This document shows, piece after piece, positions 58,070 through 64,000 of a stretch of 64,000 nt of DNA. The stretch spans positions 9,380,501 through 9,444,500 of the forward strand of contig BSBN01000233.1 of assembly GCA_027924645.1 (NCBI GenBank). The letters are read 5' to 3'. Each line of letters opens with the position of its first letter. The first letter of the stretch is position 1. The notes under the pieces were generated by a model, which saw only the letters and a list, made by a program, of their open reading frames with translations, was not told where the DNA came from and did no database searches. Made by a program: the position numbers and the translations under genes. Origin of the DNA: Cunninghamia lanceolata (Eukaryota; Streptophyta; Pinopsida; Cupressales; Cupressaceae).

Positions 58070-59769
58070 CAAGGACCTTCATTTTTTATACCAGGAATTC
58101 ATCATATCCTGACTCTCTCTATATTTCATCTTTCTCTTCTTATAAAAGGCTATTGCAACACATTTTTCTTTCAGCTCATTTACCTTTTGAGCCACTCAAT
58201 TTTTGGTCCTTTCCATGACCTTTACAGTTAGGACATCAATTGATGTCTCATCTCCCTGAATCAAGTCTGGAGAAGATATGGTGTCATTATATATCTTCTT
58301 TTCTTCATACTCTAGGTCCATGATGTCTCCATCATCTTTCTTTATCTATGGTGGTGCTTCAGGTTGTCCCATGGTTCTCATTTGATCTAAGTTTAACCTT
58401 TGATACTCTGTCTTCCTCACCTCGTGCTCATCATCACAGTTCGCTTAGTAATCTTCAAGATGCACACTATGTTTATACTTCTTGTTAAATCTGTTCTCCA
58501 CCCTATGGTATGTATCATAATGTCTGGCGAGAGGAAACACTTGTAAATTCAAGTTCTTCAAATCTACCTTAGCATCCTTGGCATTATCTAAAGGTACCAA
58601 GTACCAGTCACTCTGTATAGGAAACTTCCTATAAGGTCTCCCTTCCTTCTTCTATGACAATTCCAATATAGGCAATTATTGTCTGACCATCTCCATCAAG
58701 ACTATCCTATCTGATGGGTATCTTGGGAGCATGAATGGATGGCCATTGAATTCCTCCATCTAGATATATGAATATATCTTGGCTTGAATAAACCAAGAAC
58801 CATATGGCTCAATCAGTTTCATGACCTCCACCGAAAATATTTTATTCTTATCTCCCTCCAGGAGCCTAACAATGTGCATTGTTGAGCAATCATTCACAAT
58901 CATGTAATGTTGCATAGATTGTGTCCTCTCCAACTGGTGAAAATGCTCCTAGGGAGTCTTTTCTTAGGGCAATCTACCCATCCTACCCATTGTTTGCAAG
59001 CCATTGAATGTTCCCTAACTCGCACAGACATAAACTAGGTATGAGTTCATTCTAAATACCTTGTCTTTTAGTTTCTTCCATTTGATTATCTGGTCATACA
59101 AGGCATCACTTATGATTTTGGCCCATTGGACCTTCCCATCTTCATTTACTATAACCGTTCTGATTCATCCGAACATCCATGGCTCAAAAATCCCACACTT
59201 GGCCATCCCATTCATCCTACTGAGCAGGAACATCATGTATTGAACTTTTGGGCTGAAATCAAACTTATACAAATGTTGGGGCATTTTTGTAGCTGCCTTT
59301 TATGTGCTTGTTAGATCTCTCCATCCTTGGAAGATGACCTTCCTATAATTCTTTTGGTTTGCATTGAATTCTTTAGCTAGTGCCTCTAGGTCTAGCATGT
59401 AAGCCTCTCTAGATACAGGTATATTAAATGTCTCAGTGATGCCTTCCATAGATAAATCAACATAAACCCTTCCCTATTTCTCCACTCTCCTAGTTACAAT
59501 ATTTTAGTTCAAAATACAAGAAATCAAGAGCTCTAGAGCCTCGGTTGCATATGGGAACCCTACCGCATAATACATCCCTTTCTGAACACTATGTTCTTCA
59601 ATATGGGATGATCCTCCCTGACATTGATTCTTACCCTGAATGTCTCTATGTCTATGGCACCATAGTGCGTATCCTCTACAAAAGATTGTTTATGGCAGAT
59701 GCTATTTCATTTTAGAAACATGTCATGTTTAAACTCTGCATCACGCCTATCTATCCTCGGTTGAGACAT
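58070..59769 (-). pseudogene. Diverged U3-type protein, N-terminal domain
   Basis: From ATG 59769 (MSQPRIDRRDAEFKHDMF) this aligns through its length with the N-terminal domain of the giant-LTR gene: VEDTHYGAID versus IGDTHQGNTD, YYAVGFPYATEALELL versus WYVAGFPYSMETLELI, VEKQGRVYVDLSMEGITETF versus VEKHGRVYADLSIKGIAATF, LYKFDFSPKVQYM versus LYKFDFDDEYQYM, FPLARHYDTYHRVEN versus FPLARSYDPYGRMQ, EVRKTEYQRLNLDQMRT versus EVRRRKYQRLTLNQIRT. About half of the residues agree in these blocks. There are many stops, chiefly TAG and TGA. Conservation at protein level in a different LTR family argues for a once functional gene. Confidence 0.78.
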
Positions 59770-60299
59770 TTTATCCTACAATTTAAACACAACAATCTCA
59801 AATAATAGCATATATCTATCTAGGGTTAGCACATATCAACTCTCCATGTTTTGAAAGAGTTAAGACGTTTAAATCCTAAGAATTTAACCAGACACTACAT
59901 AAACATTACCAAAATCCATCATTTACCCTTTCTCTAGTTGATCATGACATGACTTTATGAAATAACCAGAGGGATAAAGCTTTATACATACATGTGAACA
60001 CTTCCTTAACCTATAATTGGGATGATAATGATCGAATGACACATTGGACTAGGTGCTCCTCTGCAATTTTGATCTCTATTATAACTTTGGTTCGCAATAA
60101 GCTCTTCACAGTATGATTAAGAGTTCTAGAATATAGTTATGTCAATTACAGCGATAAAATTTTCCTTTAACTTACTCGATTTGTGATTTTAGGGCTTATT
60201 AATGGTGTAGAGGAGATTTGATAGTTTCATTTGACTAGATCATAGGAGATCGCTACAGGTGTGCAAAGGCATGAGTTTAAATTTAAATGCCAATGACTT

Positions 60300-61200
60300 T
60301 TGCACCACATTAAATGCAAAAAGAACAGGGTGTGAAAGTGGGGATGGATATCTTATAAGGAATATCCTCATGTGGATGTCCAGATGTGAATATTCATATG
60401 ATGTCATTGGAGGTCAAGTCAACCTTCGTTGACCAAAGATTCATCATCGGGCCACAAATTCACTTTCAATATGTCCGGGTGTTCATGTGGACATGTGGCA
60501 TCATGTTATTGGTTTAGTCCAAGGCCTGGATATTAAGTTAAGGTCTAGACCTTATGAGTGTAAAATATCCATCCAGTCGAAATGTTTGGATGGCATCATC
60601 AGGGAGGAGAATCCATCATTGTGGTGAGATGACGTGATGTCATTAGGATGGGCATCTAAAATAAGGTCATAACAATAGAAGTGTGAAATATCCCTATGGA
60701 TTTTATCATAATGATGTAAGTAAAGATATATCCTTAATATCATGTCAGGTGATCGTGATGTCATTAGGCTATGGATCTTAAAATAATATCTTAATGTCAA
60801 GTTACCATCTAGATATTGGCTAATATTAGGATGACATAAACAAGTTTAGCATTCTTATCAGTCTAAGGATGACATGATGTCATCTGGATATGGATGTTAG
60901 AATAAGGTATGGAAATTAGGACAATCAATATCCTCGCATCCTAATATCTGGGTGATGTCAGCATGCTCGGGGCTCTTTGTAAGATTGGAATGACATGACA
61001 TCGTCAGGACATGGATATTTTCGGTCAGGATATTAAGTTAAAATAAGGATGTTATCCAATATCCATGTACATGATGTTTAACTCACTAAGTACTTTAAAT
61101 TTGACATCTGGACATTATTGGAGGTCATGACATTAAGTTAAGATCCGGATGCTTTGCAATGTGAATATCCCTATGTCCCATTGACTGAACTTTGACCATG
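60300..61200 (-). promoter_or_regulatory. U3 region with repeated GATGTCAT sites
   Basis: TGATGTCAT or a close form occurs at about 60398, 60630, 60752, 60870 and 60950, with ATATCC and GGATGT blocks between. It corresponds in position to the U3 clusters of the giant LTRs. Confidence 0.45.
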
Positions 61201-61475
61201 TGTAACTTCTTTGTTTTAATGAATTTTAGGGTACTTTAAAAAGCAATTCTACTTAGAATTGCATGCTCTTTCACTTGGTAGGATCTATAATAAGAAATTT
61301 GAATTTTGAAAATCTGACCTATAACCTGAGGTCTAGACATGTACATGATGACATCTTGACCTATATCGGTTATTATTTTACCATACCACCCAAAAGCAAG
61401 GGAAACAAGCCAATAAAAAAGTTGGGTCCTTGTTTTGCTAGGGTAAAATGCAGCATTTTGTGTAACCACACAGCA

Positions 61476-63872
61476 CTATTTAGGAGCTTGCCTGATTCAA
61501 GCTCTGTGAATGGTGTTTCCACTTCCACAATACCAAAGATGATAGATAAAGAGCACATTCCCTAGGAGGGAAGAGGAAAATCTGAAATAAAATGCATGCT
61601 AAAACAAAGCATGAAAGAAATAAGTCACCTTGAGCATGGAAACCCTAGCATGCTTGATGCAGCATCACAACTTGACTCAAGAAGGTGTAGCCAAAAGAAG
61701 TAGAAATATCTTCACAAGACCTACAATATGTTAGTGTCACATCAATAATCAACAATAGAGAGCTTTAGAGAAGAGTAGAGAGCATGAGAGAGAAGAAGAG
61801 AGTGCAAGTGTGCCTAGATTACATAGATGTTCGAATGAATAACTTAACTTGCTTCTATATGCATTCTCGTTAATTTCTGAAGAATTGAACCAAATGAGGC
61901 TGACATTAGGAATCATTTAAGATGTCTTAAGTTGACAAGCCCCCAATTTAGGTTAGGGCTAAACAAGGGCCCAAGGCACTTGGGCACCCTAGTCCTTTAT
62001 CCCCAATCTCCCAGGATAAGGGCACATTAAGTATTATTAGCCCCACCTTATAATTACTTTCTAAGTTTTGTGCATTAGGATCAAGAATTACATGTTTAAT
62101 CCTCAAAAATGTGTTAAAATAGGTCCTAATTAACAAGTGTAAATGTGTTAGGTGTACCTAGGTACTAAACTAGGTGTGAAATGCTAGTGTACACATTTTA
62201 TGACATAACAAAGAGATTCCATGAAATCTAAGTATCTCACCATGTCCAATCCATTTCTTGCAATAGCAGCCAAATTATGTAAAATAAGAAAATGAACATA
62301 AAGGAACAATCTAAAGTGCATTACCCCTATTTCATTCATAATCTAATACAACCTCTAATTAAGGAAATAATAAATGTATAATGCAAGTGAAGTTAACTAA
62401 ATTATAAAATGTGCAAACCTTGATTGTTTTGAATGTGCTCCTGGATGTGTGGATATGTGACTGTTCCTTAGTCTTGCAACATAACTTTGATTCCAAGGTC
62501 TTATCTAGGATAAATAAGGCTTCTAGGGGCATTCTGCAATATACACAAGGTATGAGGGGCCAAAGTCCATGAATAATGATCTTGTCTACAAGAATGTGCT
62601 CATGGGTGAACTCGATCCCACAACATATGGACTCCTTAGGAAAAAGGGGCATCAAGGTTGAGCTAGACATGATGATGGACCCTATTGGGGTACAACTTTC
62701 ATTCTCTCCCATCTTTATACCCTATTGGAATTCATGGTTTGGGTTGTCCCATAAGGTGATGAAATCCTTAGGTAGGCCCCTAAAGGGAGAGAAATTTAGG
62801 TGATTTTGAGACCTAAGATCAAATTGCAATGTGAAGGGAGAGCATACACACACTAAAGTTCTTTGATTTGAAAAAAAAATGGATTAAATATAGGTTATTG
62901 ATCTCCAAGATCACCTAATGGTGTGAGGAGAGAGCATACACCTATATTCAATCCCAAACATGACACACAAATTTTATTCCCTTTAGAAAATCAATATCTT
63001 CCTAATTTAGTGAAATAATGTCTTTGGCAAATGAGGCTACAAAATGATGCAGAAACATCCAAAAGTCATAACTTTTGACTCGGGAGTCCCTTTGAGATGA
63101 AATTTGATGTGAAGATGTGTCTTGAGGATTTGATTAAAATGCCAACCGAACTTGATTCAGTTAGACTTTGTTTCAACATTTTTCAAGACCTTGTTTAATC
63201 ATCTAGGTCCTCAATTAGAGGTCTTAATGATTTTTTTAGGATTTTTGTAATTTTATTAAAATTATTTTCTAAACTTTATATCCAATTAGATTAGAAAGTT
63301 GACAATTATTCCTAATTTAGTTAGTTTCAAATAATTGGTAACTTTCATGGTCATGCGGATAAGGATGTAAAATTAGCTAAAATGGAAAATTTAGAAAGTT
63401 GCTAAAAATTGGCAAAAAAGGTAATTGTCAGCAAAAGATAGGACAAGATAAATCTACCACAAGTCACTGTAAGGGGAATGCAAAGGTCAAGGCTGACGTG
63501 GAAGATACTAATTGACATACTCTATAAGTGGTACATCCCTATCACAATGTATATTTAATAGATAACATGATAAGATGTGAGAAGTAGGAGAAGAATGTAA
63601 TATATCTATATACAAAGCAAAGATTTAGACTTGCTATTATATGTGATTGATACATGGATATATATGAAGATTTAAGGAGTTATGAATGATGAAAATGAGT
63701 ATTTTTATGTGTTTTATGTAGTGTGCATCATTAGACTTTACAGAATTATGATGTTTATAGTTTGCGCTAACTCATATTCTATCATTGTCATTGCTAGGGT
63801 ATAAACACACTTCTCATGAATAAAGTTAGGCTCATATCTATAGATTGTGTCCTATCATTTCCCTTGCTAACA
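61476..63872. other. No gene seen; possible LTR sequence towards the end
   Basis: Short open frames only. A GAGAG-rich run lies at 61755-61810, and a repeated GGGAGAGCATACAC unit at 62836 and 62930. If 63873 marks a primer site, the sequence before it would be a plus-strand LTR whose start I cannot place. Confidence 0.4.
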
Positions 63873-63894
63873 TTTGGTTCCATTGTCGGGAGCC
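63873..63894 (+). promoter_or_regulatory. Possible LTR end and primer-binding site
   Basis: CTAACA followed by TTTGGTTCCATTGTCGGGAG resembles the gypsy junction ..ACA TTTGGCGCCGTTGCCGGGG with several C-to-T and G-to-A changes. The sequence before it has an AATAAAG signal at about 63820. It would be the start of a plus-strand element running out of the window. Confidence 0.35.
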
Positions 63895-64000
63895 TGGTAA
63901 GAACAGTGAAGAATAAGGAAGGAATTTTTAAGATTTGTAGTAGAAATCTCTTAGGTCCTACCCTTGTGAGAGGGGGGTAGACACTTAATGGATGACAAAT

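Larger units (their letters stand above)
47210..61475 (-). mobile_element. Diverged giant-type LTR (partial), split by element B
   Basis: After removal of element B (48353-58064) about 4.5 kb remain that align in order with the giant LTR: U3 start at about 61475 (TGCTGTGTGGTTACACAAAA versus TGTTGTGTGGTTACACAACA), the shared GGGTCC...GTTTTG block, repeated GATGTCAT sites (60350-61160), and the U3 gene from 59769. The left end is cut at 47209 by the CACTA-type terminus. No second LTR, TATA or primer site of this copy is in the window, so it may be a solo LTR or the edge of an element. DNA similarity is low; the protein match is clear. Confidence 0.72.

Overview
This window looks like repeat-dominated nuclear DNA of a seed plant with a large genome. 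A gymnosperm or conifer is the likeliest source, but that is inferred from style (very large Ty3/gypsy-type LTR elements, nested insertions, high A+T, C-to-T decay) and not from a marker gene. I see no intact host gene. The only recognisable cellular gene is a broken copy of CTR9 (the TPR subunit of the Paf1 complex; VIP6/ELF8 in Arabidopsis), cut in two by a 38.3-kb insertion.

Layout: 1-1.5 kb, decayed plus-strand coiled-coil ORF remnants ending near a polypurine-like run; 2.4-5.7 kb, a minus-strand CACTA (En/Spm) transposase pseudogene; 6.57-7.23 and 45.53-46.44 kb, the two halves of the CTR9 pseudogene; 7.23-45.53 kb, non-autonomous LTR element A (LTRs 882/830 bp, target duplication GAGGT/GAGGC). 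Inside the gag region of A sits a giant LTR retrotransposon, 13.738-40.865 kb (LTRs 6,781/6,706 bp, TSD ATAAG), which carries the only pol region of the window (gag, PR, RNase H, RT, degenerate RNase H, integrase). Inside the 3' untranslated part of the giant element sits a young gag-protease element, 20.669-26.006 kb (LTRs 1,550/1,549 bp, TSD ATCTT, tRNA-iMet-type primer site, intact 716-codon ORF). At 47.19-47.21 kb there is a CACTA-type terminus, and from 47.21 to about 61.475 kb a diverged relative of the giant LTR, itself split by young LTR element B at 48.353-58.064 kb (LTRs 905/905 bp, TSD GGTCT, intact 1,041-codon ORF with no enzyme domain). From 61.5 kb on I see only non-coding sequence, with a possible LTR/primer-site junction at 63.87 kb. 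All four complete LTR elements are oriented on the minus strand.

The most interesting observation is a protein-coding region of about 1,450 codons that lies wholly inside the giant LTR, upstream of its TATA box (that is, in U3). It is present in both LTRs, and a clearly related but diverged version lies in the second LTR family at 47-60 kb. An N-terminal conserved domain, a long charged middle region and a C-terminal coiled coil with an acidic tail can be recognised. This U3 gene recalls in position only (not in sequence) the retroviral case of a gene in the 3' LTR. The same element has a second, catalytically complete RNase H placed before RT, while the RNase H after RT has lost its first catalytic Asp. 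Most reading frames are decayed, often by CAG-to-TAG changes at CHG sites, as expected for methylated, silenced plant DNA. The two youngest elements (20.7-26.0 and 48.4-58.1 kb) keep open frames but lack RT and integrase, so they must have been mobilised in trans.
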